A DNA stretch of 64,000 bases from Salvator merianae (lineage: Eukaryota > Chordata > Lepidosauria > Squamata > Teiidae). Numbering within the stretch: the first letter of the stretch is position 1; each line of letters opens with the position of its first letter. The position numbers and the translations under genes are program-made. This document shows, piece after piece, positions 13,801 to 23,498 of the stretch. The notes under the pieces were generated by a model, which saw only the letters and a list, made by a program, of their open reading frames with translations, was not told the origin of the DNA and ran no database searches. The stretch spans positions 18,295,470 through 18,359,469 of the forward strand of contig QVOM02000049.1 in assembly GCA_003586115.2 (NCBI GenBank), given 5' to 3'.

Positions 13801-16800
13801 TTAATGTCATCTATGGAAAATTGGGATTAGGGGTAATGTAGAGGCCCAGTCTAGCAATTTAAGCCAGTGGAGCTGCAAAGATGACACCAGGTATAACAGT
13901 GCAAGTCACTGATGTTTCAGAGTTCCTGTGACTGCATTAAACAAGGGATGACACATCTTACCGACTATGTAAAAACAAAACTGTGTTAGACAAAATTGCA
14001 TACCTGTGTTAAACAAGTGAGGATGGATTGCTTTGAAACAGGGCATTTGCATGAATGAGAATACTTCCAATCAGTATCAAAATATGGCCAAGGAACCTCA
14101 CCAATTTTATAACAAAAGTGGTTAGCATGTTACAACAAAAAAGCCCCCTCTAGGGTTACCACAAAATATGCCTTGCGTGTCAGTGGAAAACACAGAAGGG
14201 AACAGCTCTTCGTCCTAGAAACCTACTTACGTGAGAAGATAAATCTCTTCAGATGCAGCAAGCTTCTTTCGTTCCTCTCGTGCAGTGTTATCTAAGAGGG
14301 TGTTTAATGTCCTCAGAGCCTTTTTCATAGTAATTTGAAGAAATGCAGAAAGAGGCAAAAATGAAGTCATCAGCGTACCATCAACACGGAACTTATAAGG
14401 ACTCATTCTCCAAATACCTTTTTGGAAACTAACCTCTTGACGAAGAGCACAGGTCACTGTAGATTCAGCAGCTAAATGCCCCAGATACGGTATAAAGGAC
14501 CCTAGCAATTGCTTTTTGCCTACAACAAGTAGTTGGAAGATGAATATGAAACGTAGCCATTATCAAGCAGGAGAATTACGATTTAACACAGCTGTAATTT
14601 TTTATTGGAACTGCAGTTCTCCCTTGTAAGTAACAGGGTACCAGAGGCTTGCCTTTTTTCACCCTCAAATATTTAAACTGCATATTCACTTGTACTGTTC
14701 ACAGCCTAGTTATTTTAGTTGTTCCACCACTTGCTGTTCAAGCTACAGAATCATGCCTGTACATTGCTAAAAAAAACCCCAAACTTCCCTATTATACCAA
14801 TACATCATAAACAAAATAAAAACATGCCAAGAATTCTTATCTCTTGCTTCACTAATTAATGGGAAGGCACTCAAAATGACTCAAGAAAAACTTTGAAGAA
14901 CAATCCTGAGAAATATGGGCAGATCAAAAACTGTTCAATTCCAGCCCAGCGAAAAAGAAGAAGAAGAACTTGGTTTTTATACCCCGCTTTTCTCGGCCGA
15001 AGCTGACTCAAAGCGGCTTACAAGGTTATTTTTCGCCCGAAGGCTTACATCTGTCTATCTTCCGCATCACACAATGTGATGGGTCCCTATTTATCTACTT
15101 GCAATTACTTGCTTTCGAACAGCTGAAAAAAAAGAAAGAATTCAAGCCCAACAAATAAGAGAATAATTTGCTACAATCCTAAGTGCTTCCTACACCCACT
15201 ACAGTATTTAGATGGAGCAGAAGCCCAGGCTCCCTCACCTCCATGAACCCCTACTCTCTGAGGGTGAGGTGTGGATCGACAGCAGCAGATGAAACACTCG
15301 TGCTATCCTAACCCCTTTCCTGCTCAAACTGCAAAAATTCTGCAAATTCTTGAAAGTAGTTTATAATGAAAATACAACAGTTAGAGATGTACAAAAACAT
15401 CTGAAAACATATTTTGCACACCCCTAAAAATAGTAAGATGTACCCAATGCTCTTAATGTTTAACACACAACTATGTTTCGCTATGTTCAACAGAGTTCGC
15501 TTCTAAAGCGCAATACATTTTTATTAACTAGTCATGAAGACAACTACATTTAAAACCATTAGATAAATAGAAAAAGGTATTTAGTGACTGACCTTCAATG
15601 TTACTTTTAGCAATTATCTGAAAGCAAAGTGAAGGAGACAGAATGAAATTATATCTTGAATAATGAATATGCCCAACTACTTAAGAATGTCCCATTAACT
15701 AGCCTGCAAGATACCAGACTAATATCCAAAAACACTATAAAATGCACTGTGCTATAATATAAATAGCAAACTTCCTGTTCTGTGACCTTGAAATTTTCAT
15801 ATGAATTATTTACCTTCATATTTTTCAGGCAGACTTAAACCCAGTCTTAATACTATGATGCATAAAACCCAGTTGCTATATACTCATGCAAACTTTTCAG
15901 TTGCATCTGAAAAGTGCTTAAAATTGAAGGAACAGGTTATCTTCCCTTATTGGCTATCAGATGATGGGAGCACTTAGAATGCTTGTATTATACTCCATCA
16001 CAGTGGCATGTTCCACTCAAAGAGAACCATGTGAGAAGTTAAGCAAAAATAGTCCACTAAACAGTAGGGCAGCCAACATAGCGTCCTGGCTATTATCGGA
16101 CTAGGAGTAAGACTTTAAAGGTCTGAATCTCACCCAGCCACAGAAGCATACTGAGTGACTTTAAGCCAGCCACTGCCTCTCAGCCTAAAATGTGTTGTGA
16201 AGATAAAAAAGAAAAATAATGTGATCACCTTAAGCTCTTTGGAAGAAAGGCAAGGATATAAATGCTAAAAATAAATGAATGAATCAGATTTTAGTTTACT
16301 AAACATTAACGCACATCTGTTTTTCATAAGTCCTACAATACTGTGATAACCAGCAGAGCACAAAACTCGCCCTAAGCAATAATCAACAAATGAATAACAA
16401 GCATCACTTAATGCAAAGGCACTGAAACCTTGGCACACAGACATTTGTTACAACTTTAATCATCCCTGACAATTTATGTGATCATATTGGATGAAGGAAA
16501 CAGGCATTAAAATCAAGCAACACCTGAAGACTAGTGATCTCTCTCACACACTCTATAAGTCACACAGGATGGGAGATGAGGCAAAGAACCAGTGAGAAGA
16601 CATTTTCACCTGTTGGCAACCTATTTCAGTGTACTGTATATGCAAATGAAGTTCAGGTGAGTGAAAATGATGCTTCTAACTAGCACTTTCCTCCATCTTC
16701 CTTTACTCATAAGGCTGGAGTCATGAACAAACCCTTGATATCCTTACATATAAAAAAGGTGCTAAATGTAAAATTAACATGGCAGTAGAGGAAGGGATAT

Positions 16801-17666
16801 TTGTCAATTACATCATCAGTGACTTCACATATTACAAATATTGCTACAACATGGTCACAGCATAATCCAGCATCTCATTTGTAGCAGTTTTTGGGTTGTT
16901 GTGCCATGTTTCATAGTTCTTCTGAGAACCTAGCCTTTTGGACATAGCTATGATGTCCATCTTCAGAGGATTTGACTTCTGGAAAAGGAACATAATCCAA
17001 CACATGAATTTCCATGCACTTACCAAGGCTGTGTCAAAGAAATCCTCAACGAGAGTGACCAAAACTTTACTTTCTTTTGGGTCTATCAGGCTAAGAAAGT
17101 CTCTTGTTCTTTCAAACCAAGTGATCATGTAAAATAAAAACATTAATTCATAAATCAAATGGATGTTCTAATTTATATCAACAATAAATATATCAACGGT
17201 AAAAAAGACAATTACAGCTATTGGTACTTCTCATTTCTTCTCTTTAATCTTTTTATGGCCATATTTTGCCTTTTTACTTATTTGTTACAATATACAAAAC
17301 CAGGGACCCAATATAGGACTTTTCTTCCCAAAACTTTTATCAGTTATGCAAAACTTTAGGCATTGAATAGCATGTCAAGTTAGTCATTTAAAACTTTTGG
17401 CTGGTTTAAGGAAAAATTTAAAAATGCACATGCATTTTTAAAATTTTTGTTCCAAAGAAAATATAGGACTGTACTTGATTAAATGTTCTATTTTTCATTA
17501 CGGCTACTGTGCTTATTTCATATGATGTCACAGTTCATATGGAGAGATACTCAAGATGAGCAAAATGGTGCTTATAATTTAAATATATAAAATATATGAA
17601 AAAGATTTTAGATACAAATCTGCCTTGAAGCATGTGAACCTCCTAGAAACCTGTAGTAACTTTACA

Positions 17667-17700
<34 letters not shown>

Positions 17701-20700
17701 CATACACATACATTTATTAATCTTAGGGGTAGTTGCCTCAGTGCTGAGGCCCTAGTCTGCCACGCACAGAAGATTGGGTCTCTTTATTCCTATGCCAGGA
17801 GAGGTAGAAAGAAGGAATCTTCGACATTTTGTGTATGTTTTTGTCTTTTCAGGTGCTTTAATCTGATGTAATTTTGGATGTTGCTAAATATTTGGTATTT
17901 TTTCAGTCATACTCCCTAAGACACAAACATTTGCATGACTCCATCTAGTAGACAATGTGTCCTAGCATAACATGAAGGTGATCTCTGGAGAAGATGTTGA
18001 AATAACTCCCACAACTGAGGAGATATTGGAAAATGCCTTTTATGCTCTTGTGTCACTGACCTGGGAAATTCCACCAAAAGCCCTGCTGAGATCTATCTAT
18101 CCCCCAAATCCACCCCTAAATGTAGTATTTGTAGACATTTGAGTTTTTCCTTCAAAGGCGCCTCAGTTTAACTGACCAAGGGCAAGTCATCCCATCAGCT
18201 GCTGGAGAGACATTCTTTGTTTTATCCCCAAACCTATGCAAAAATCTTAAAACTGTTGACAAGGAAATCTGAATACTCATCCACATACCATTTGCTCTTT
18301 GAATCCAGCAAGCCTAAGATCTTCCAAAGGTCAGAACAAGCATTATATTTTACTGTTCTATATTATCTTATTTTGAGGTTCTGTTATTATCTAGTGTATG
18401 TATTAATAAAAATTCCCAATTGTAGCTGAATTGGGGTGCATGTGTGCAATTGGTCAAAACTTTCAGAATGTGAAGAGATCTCTTGTGAGCATACACACAA
18501 TTGCCTCTGGGCAAGCATATAGTGCCTGAACATGTGTTGTAGCACCTCTTTAGAAGGTAATTCTGGCTTATCAGATACTGCACAAGTTGTCCTAAGATGA
18601 TATACCAATCCTTATGCTAACCTAGACTAATTATAATATTTCTTCCCAACTTGACCTGTTACTCCCCTGTACATTCTATTCAAGATCAATGTTCTTCCTG
18701 TTACTTGTGAAGGAAGACCAATGAATGGCTGAACACCAGAGTAGCATCACTTCCTGCTGCTGTCCATCACCCCATATTGATAATGTTAATCTAGGCTACT
18801 GTTTCTGTGTGTTAGCTCACACAAGTTCTGTTGCTGTATGAGAAGAAGTACAGGGTGGGACAAAACTTTCTCATGTACACTGTCTGCTTGAATTATGTGT
18901 CATACTCCCAACTTATAAAATTGATTTTTTCCCTTATACTAACAAATTATAGATCTCCTTGCAAACTCGCTTACCCACAGAAAGCAAAAATGAAACTTGC
19001 AGTCCTGCCTCATAGGGAATAAACTGAAGAAAACAGACTGCTTTTTACAAATTTAATAACTTATTTGTATTGAAACAGCTTGCTGAAAGCTTGACTTTAA
19101 TTACGATACAAAGCACAGGTTCCTGGAACACAGCAAGTTTGTTTCAAAGAGAACTATGTTTGGAATGGCCAATCAGCTACATAACATTCATGCATAAAGT
19201 TACTTATCTTTGCTATCAATCCCTGCTGCAGAAGCAAAGTTATTCCTTCTTGAGGATCACTTCTACAGTAAAGCTGAATGCATTTCAACAATAGGGACAC
19301 ATTTGAGAACTCATTTTTGTCCAGTTCCTAGAAAGGAAAAAAAACACCTTCAATTATTACCTAAACAACCAATTCAGCTGGTTGTTCAACTTCCAGAGAT
19401 GAACTTAATAACTACCTCAAAGTCCATTAAGTTCAATAAAGTTTACTTCCAAAAAAACTGATGTAATTTCTTACTTGCCTTTTTAAGAACTTTGTCCAGT
19501 TGATTTAATAGTTGCTTGCTGTACTTCTGGGGGGGATAAATACTCTTTTCTTGAATTATTTCAGTTATTTTCTGAAACCCATTTCCCTTAAAGGCATCTT
19601 TTAATAAAGACTCTAGCTAGAAGAAAACATGCAAAACCAGCACATTAAAATTTGCCTTTGATTTTTCACAGATGTGTTTCCTCACAGTTGTTCTATATAT
19701 CTAATCTGTATATCATTCAAACTGGGATCTACACACAACTTAGTTTTTTTTCCCCAATCTGCATGTGCACAAATGAATATGTTGGGAATTCTGATGAATT
19801 CTGACAGTGAAGCCTACCTAAAACTTCACTTTTGCAACACTGCTGTCTGTTGATACAAAATTCATTTTATTTATATTCTTCATTCAAAGAGCTAAGGTCA
19901 GTAACCCTTAAGCCCTTTCTGCACTGGGCCGTATTCTGAGATCTATCCCAGAACAGGGGCCTGTCATCCACATGCCAATGCAGACTATTACAGGCCCTGC
20001 CCAGGGCCTACCATAATCATTACAAGTATGTGGACAGCAGGCCCATATTCCGGGATATAATTTGGAATAAGGCTCAGTGCGGAAAGGGCCTTAATCTCGT
20101 TCTTCCCATATCATTATCACAATAGTCCTTCTTTTCTCTCACCTATTTCAGTTTATCTTGCTATATTGTTTATATTCTGATATAATCTATGGCCTAGTTA
20201 ACAATCATTCATTCACAACAACCCTATAAAGTAGGTTAGGGTTCTCAAATTGTGGACCTCAACTCCCAATGTAATTCTGTGCCAGGCTGGTATGGAATTC
20301 TAAGAGAAGGAATACTGGGAGTTGTTCTTCAGAGGACCAGAGTTTGAGAATAACTCCAACATATCTATAGAATAACAAACTGGAGGAGGCTGTCACACAA
20401 GGTCACAATCCTTAACATTCAAGAAGGCACAAAGCATAAAGACTTGTCAATTGTAGCCCAATAACCATGGTTTCCCAAAAGCAATGGAGTTTCTTTCACT
20501 CAAGTTAGTAAAGCAATGATAAACTACCAAAGGTTTTTGCCACATTATTCCAGTTTGTTTCCAACCCTACATATCTAACCTCAAATCAAGAAAATAGATC
20601 TTGAAGACCAAAAACAGGATAAAAGGGTCAGTATCAGAGGAGAACAGTACTATAAGCACAGGGGAAAATTTTAGGGAACAGAAGACATGCTAAAAAATTA

Positions 20701-20889
20701 CAGAAGTGTACTCCTGCCAATTTCACATTCTTGGACCATGATGGTTTGGAAGCCAAAGCTCCCAAATATACTGAAAAATAGCAGGGAGACGGAGCTGGTA
20801 AAATCTCTGAAAACTGCTGGTTTGTCAGATTAATCTAGTGAGGCATCTAGGGACACAGTACTTACATAGTATTCAGTTCTGAGTGGCAT
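2367..20889 (-). CDS. SYCP2L: SYCP2L, synaptonemal complex protein 2-like (3' end not resolved)
   Basis: Meiotic/oocyte chromosome protein related to SYCP2; family members have an N-terminal armadillo-like domain and then an Spt16M-like domain. Coding exons on the minus strand, 5' to 3': 20889-20866 (ATG), 19616-19479, 19327-19208, 17128-17024, 15617-15593, 14519-14434, 14319-14231, 13281-13247, 10554-10412, 9849-9797, 7886-7841, 5932-5840, 5759-5699, 3699-3497, and tentatively 2424-2367. All splice phases agree, giving 407 codons through 3497. Recognisable stretches: [18 protein letters not shown] (residues 55-72), WFERTRDF (98-105), FFDTAL (124-129), TREE-like AREERKK in exon 7, [20 protein letters not shown] (exon 9) and [19 protein letters not shown] (exon 12). 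Residues 1 to about 280 fit the armadillo-like part and about 290-405 the Spt16M-like part. Two introns are tiny (114 bp at 14320-14433, 80 bp at 5760-5839). One intron is AT-AC and one is GC-AG. The C-terminal half known in mammals is not resolved here. SYCP2 itself is the alternative, but the neighbours GCM2 and MAK favour SYCP2L. Confidence 0.93.
3449..3490. repeat. G-run plus (GA)n microsatellite beside a SYCP2L donor
   Basis: A run of ten or more G is followed by GA/GGGA repeats. On the transcribed strand this is a CT/C tract starting within a few bases of the donor of the exon ending at 3497. Confidence 0.9.
4791..4831. repeat. (AT)n microsatellite
   Basis: About 40 bp of perfect AT dinucleotide in a SYCP2L intron. 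Confidence 0.97.
5044..5640 (-). mobile_element. CR1-type LINE 3' region, antisense
   Basis: Starts with AAGAACATAAGAGGAGCC and the familiar 'gctggatcaggcc...catctagtccagcat' stretch, then the downstream text of reptile and avian CR1 3' regions (small-deficit frame, 'cagcttcatagagtgccccctggtcc', 'tccagtcaggtcccctcttaa'). By the CR1 3'-end convention the element is on the minus strand. It lies in a SYCP2L intron. Confidence 0.75.
6120..6275 (+). mobile_element. LINE 3' tail with (AAAT)n end
   Basis: 'gctctgtaaaccactttgac ... ataaataaaataaataaata' is the typical tail of reptile L2/CR1-like elements ending in a short A-rich repeat. The class is uncertain. Confidence 0.5.
6643..6673. repeat. (CA)n microsatellite
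   Basis: About 30 bp of CA repeats in a SYCP2L intron. Confidence 0.95.
8814..9313. mobile_element. Non-autonomous DNA transposon with GGCCCTTTCTGCA ends
   Basis: 500-bp element. The left end GGCCCTTTCTGCAC is mirrored at the right by TGCAGAAAGGGTCC. A subterminal palindrome TTAATCCGGATTAA and the block GGTCTACCAG(C) recur, in opposite order, in the element at 45769-46055. Flanks are CTA and TAG. No transposase is seen. Confidence 0.75.
11298..11928. mobile_element. GC-rich inverted-repeat element with 3-bp duplication
   Basis: Ends are GGGCCTTTTCGCACTG on the left and CAGTGCGAACAGGCCC on the right, flanked on both sides by AAT (11295-11297, 11929-11931). The interior is far richer in CpG than its surroundings and is packed with short TTCGYACCC / GGGTACGAAG motifs in both orientations. 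Open frames occur on both strands but resemble no known protein; high GC is the simplest explanation for them. Confidence 0.75.
12025..12580 (+). mobile_element. LINE 3' end fragment
   Basis: A decayed frame reads '[10 protein letters not shown]' and then '[25 protein letters not shown]', the C-terminal Cys/His segment of a reptile non-LTR retrotransposon, followed by an AT-rich 3' UTR ending near 'gaccaatgaccgttaataaaataactgaactga'. The clade is not determined. It is inside a SYCP2L intron. Confidence 0.65.
14955..15062 (-). mobile_element. Retroelement tail, copy 1
   Basis: A (GAA)n start is followed by 'cttggtttttataccccgc ... aaggcttacatctgtctat'. Read on the minus strand this is a LINE/SINE 3' end with a (TTC)n tail. 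It is nearly identical over about 90 bp to 25428-25518. Confidence 0.6.
15593..15617 (-). CDS. SYCP2L: SYCP2L 25-nt microexon
   Basis: The acceptor GCTTTCAG leads into 25 nt encoding IIAKSNIE plus one base, then the donor GTCAGT. It enters in phase 0 and leaves in phase 1. The extra G joins the GC of the next exon to give Gly, then KKQLLGSF. Without it the flanking exons are out of frame. Confidence 0.85.
17024..17128 (-). CDS. SYCP2L: SYCP2L exon 4, preceded by an AC-ending intron
   Basis: Encodes 35 codons from [10 protein letters not shown] to FFDTAL, followed by the donor GTAAGT. The intron directly upstream ends in TTTTATTTTAC rather than AG, and its donor at 19207-19202 reads ATAAGT. 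Joining exactly at AT and AC preserves the frame (GLIAK then MITWFE), matching the family's order of a GLI-x-x turn before the M-x-x-WFER stretch. Confidence 0.85.
17663..17701. repeat. (TG)n(TA)n microsatellite
   Basis: TGTGTGTG followed by TATATA repeats, in the AT-AC intron of SYCP2L. Confidence 0.95.
19911..20090. mobile_element. 180-bp inverted-repeat MITE with TTA duplication
   Basis: The left end AGCCCTTTCTGCACTG and right end CAGTGCGGAAAGGGCC are inverted copies, flanked by TTA at 19908-19910 and 20091-20093. GGSCC-type ends with a TWA target suggest the PIF/Harbinger superfamily. Confidence 0.75.
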
Positions 20890-20916
20890 TTCACCTTGCT
20901 TCTTACTTTCAACTCC
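20866..20916 (-). CDS. SYCP2L: SYCP2L first coding exon
   Basis: The acceptor ATCTAAAG precedes 20916. A 27-nt 5' UTR segment is followed by ATG at 20889-20887, reading MPLRTEYY, then the donor GTAAGT (20865-20860). The start was chosen because the protein then opens with MP, as I recall for SYCP2, and because exon 2 continues in phase 0 ([17 protein letters not shown]). No earlier in-frame ATG exists in this exon. Confidence 0.85.
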
Positions 20917-21209
20917 CTTTAGATAAGAAAATAAAATCAGTATTCTTTAAATTCTCAAGCACATGCAACTAAACATAACCGTTCCTTACCTAATTATTGA
21001 GGGGGAGGGCAGAAAAAAGAGAAAATAACGGTCTCTTAATGAAATTTTACAATCAACCCCTCACACACTCAAACTGGGTCCAGTTTTCGAAAACTGCTAA
21101 CAAGACTATCCGAAAAGGTAAATATGAAAATCCTCTCTGCCTTCGTATGAAGTCACTGTATTTTAAGAGAAAAGCCTTGTTCAAGGACTTTTTTTGTTTC
21201 TAACACCAT

Positions 21210-21540
21210 CAGGTATACCTCACACCGTCGATACCTGTCCCGCATCCGCCTCCCGAGCACCCACGCAGACTTCCACCTGGTCACCCATGTGTATTGAAGT
21301 AAATAGCCGGAACCATAAACATCTTAAGGGACGCTCTAGGAGCGGATGTTTTCGAATCAGTGCCGGTGGGGGGAGATTCTGGGCGAAGAAGCAGCTCCTC
21401 TTGAGTTTGATTGACGCCTAGAGTAACCTTCTCACGTGCACGCAACTCTTACACGCTCCCACCCACCGTGGAAGAAAGAGGGGGAGGGGTTGGCTTCCGC
21501 CGCTCCCCCTCTCTGTAATAAAACCACACTACCAGAAGCA
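21210..21540 (-). promoter_or_regulatory. SYCP2L: SYCP2L promoter and probable non-coding first exon
   Basis: CpG density rises sharply here relative to the flanks. On the minus strand a sequence ending GGTGTGAG at 21219 is followed by a GTATAC donor-like site, which could close a non-coding first exon spliced to the acceptor at 20917. The region holds a CACGTG E-box (21433-21438) and a TCCCGC element (21238-21243). The start site itself cannot be fixed from sequence. Confidence 0.5.
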
Positions 21541-23311
21541 AGCTTTGTTGTACTTTCTGGAATTGGGATCGCCAGGGTTTCGCTGCTTGCCAAGCTGCAC
21601 ACATTTGAGTTTATAGAGCTGAAGTAGGGGTGATAGGGGAGACTTTAATTGGAGGGCAAGTTGGGGACTGGCTGCCACATAACATTTATAATCTGAATGG
21701 ATGGTCTGACTCTTAAAGATTATGGTCACTGATCTTTTTTATAAAAATAAGGTACACAGTTCCTGGCTGAAGTTACGAAAAAGTATTAATCTAGTAATAA
21801 CCATACGGAGATGTTTTGGTCATGATTAAGATACAATAAAAAGCAAGCTTTTTGCACCTGGAGTTTGCTCCGGTGGAAATAACTGAATTGGCAATGCTTT
21901 GGAAAGGAGGCCTTATTAAGGACAAAAACCAAAAATACACAAATCCAAAGCCTGAAAAGCAACATCTATAGTTTATTTTAGAATTTATATCCCATCCTTC
22001 ACCAGAAGGTTCCAGGGTGGGTCACAACAATAAAAAGATAAAATATATAAAATATTCCCAAAACAATGTTTATATGAAATTTGAATTTTTTAAAAGCAAT
22101 TTTCTAAAACATATTCAAAATATAACTTCCTCACTGGCAGGACAGCAGTCAAAAGGAAGCTAAACATCAAAGGTCTGTTTGGGGGTACCACGGTTCTTAC
22201 GCGCAGTGAGGGATTTGTGATTTCAGTAACTGACTAAAATTAGTAACATGTTTTGGAAAGATCTAATAATGTGCTCTGTTCTTTTAGGGAGGTTCTGTTT
22301 AAAATCTAGAGATTCCATCAGGTTTCACAATGAAATTTAGCTGGTGCACTGTTGTGAACCCACAAGTGGTCAAATCTGATTTTTTGGACTATACTGTATT
22401 GGTGCATGTGATCTATGGTTAGAGAATCATCCTAAGAAGGTTCCTTATGAAAATGCTGAGATTGCTTGCATACACATTTTTATGTTATGGCATGTTTGTG
22501 CAATGCAGGATTCACCAGTCAAGCTTTTCTTATAGTCATCAGCCATCACCAAATGCAGTACCAGAGTCAGCACTCTGAAGTAACCAGCACAGTTAAAATG
22601 TAATATATATGTATTAAAAAAAAAACAACTTAAAAGGTGCTGTAAGGTTGGACCTCTTACAGGAGAGGAATGCAAGTAGTCCAGCTTGATAAGCATCTCT
22701 TTCCGTGGCCTACCCCAGGGCACACTAATACAGGGAAGGCACCAAGCAGGCCAGTAAAAACTTTCCCTCCAAACTAAAATGGAGTTGCCCATCACCATCA
22801 CCGCTGGTGAACCATGATGCTGTTTATTTATCAACTGAATTAAATGCCCCTAATTCTGAATTTCAGAAGATAGAGGGTATACAATAGATGTGTGCCTCAT
22901 GGCTATGAATCTGAGGACCTGACTTTACAAGCACTTTTTTAAAGAAAAGGAATGGCGGCATCCCTAAGTCGGCTAACTGCCCTCATCTACATCTCTTGCT
23001 TGGGCAGTTGCATGGCCAATTCAGCCAAGACATCCATGAAAATATAAAGGTGGCGCTTGGGCCTAGAGCAGCTTTAATGAGCAGAGGTTTTCCTTCCTGC
23101 AGCTGCTTGAATGCCAAACTGCTAGATTCAGCCTTACTAAGTGGGCTTTATAGCTGATCTACTTCCAGAGCCACCTGGTTTGATACAGTAAGCCCACTGA
23201 AGGTTGTTTTTAGGCTGTAGTCCTTTGCAACTATCCCAGCAATAACAGCCTGACTTCTTGATGTGTCAGTGCACATAAGATTGGCTTGTAAATTACTTAA
23301 TTCATTTCAGA

Positions 23312-23498
23312 CTTTGATGCTGGGAAAGATTGTTAAAAGGAGAAGGGAATGGCAGAAAATGAGATGGATAGATAGCGTCATGGGAGCAATGAATATGAAC
23401 TTGGACAAACGTCTGGAGACAATGGCAGACAGAAGGACATAGTGTGCTATGGGTCATGGAGGGTTGGATGTGACTAAATGGATGAATAACAACAACAT
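23312..23498 (+). mobile_element. Bov-B LINE 3' end
   Basis: 'gatgctgggaaagattg' then 'gagatggatagatagcgtca', 'acttggacaaacgtctgga' and 'ggttggatgtgactaaatgg', ending in AACAACAAC. This order of phrases is the Bov-B 3' end, known in squamates and ruminants. It supports a squamate origin. Confidence 0.75.

Noticed and set aside
17129..17170. Alternative AG acceptor upstream of SYCP2L exon 4
   Set aside because: It would need the GT-less donor all the same, lacks a pyrimidine tract and would insert [13 protein letters not shown] into a conserved stretch. The AT-AC reading is simpler.
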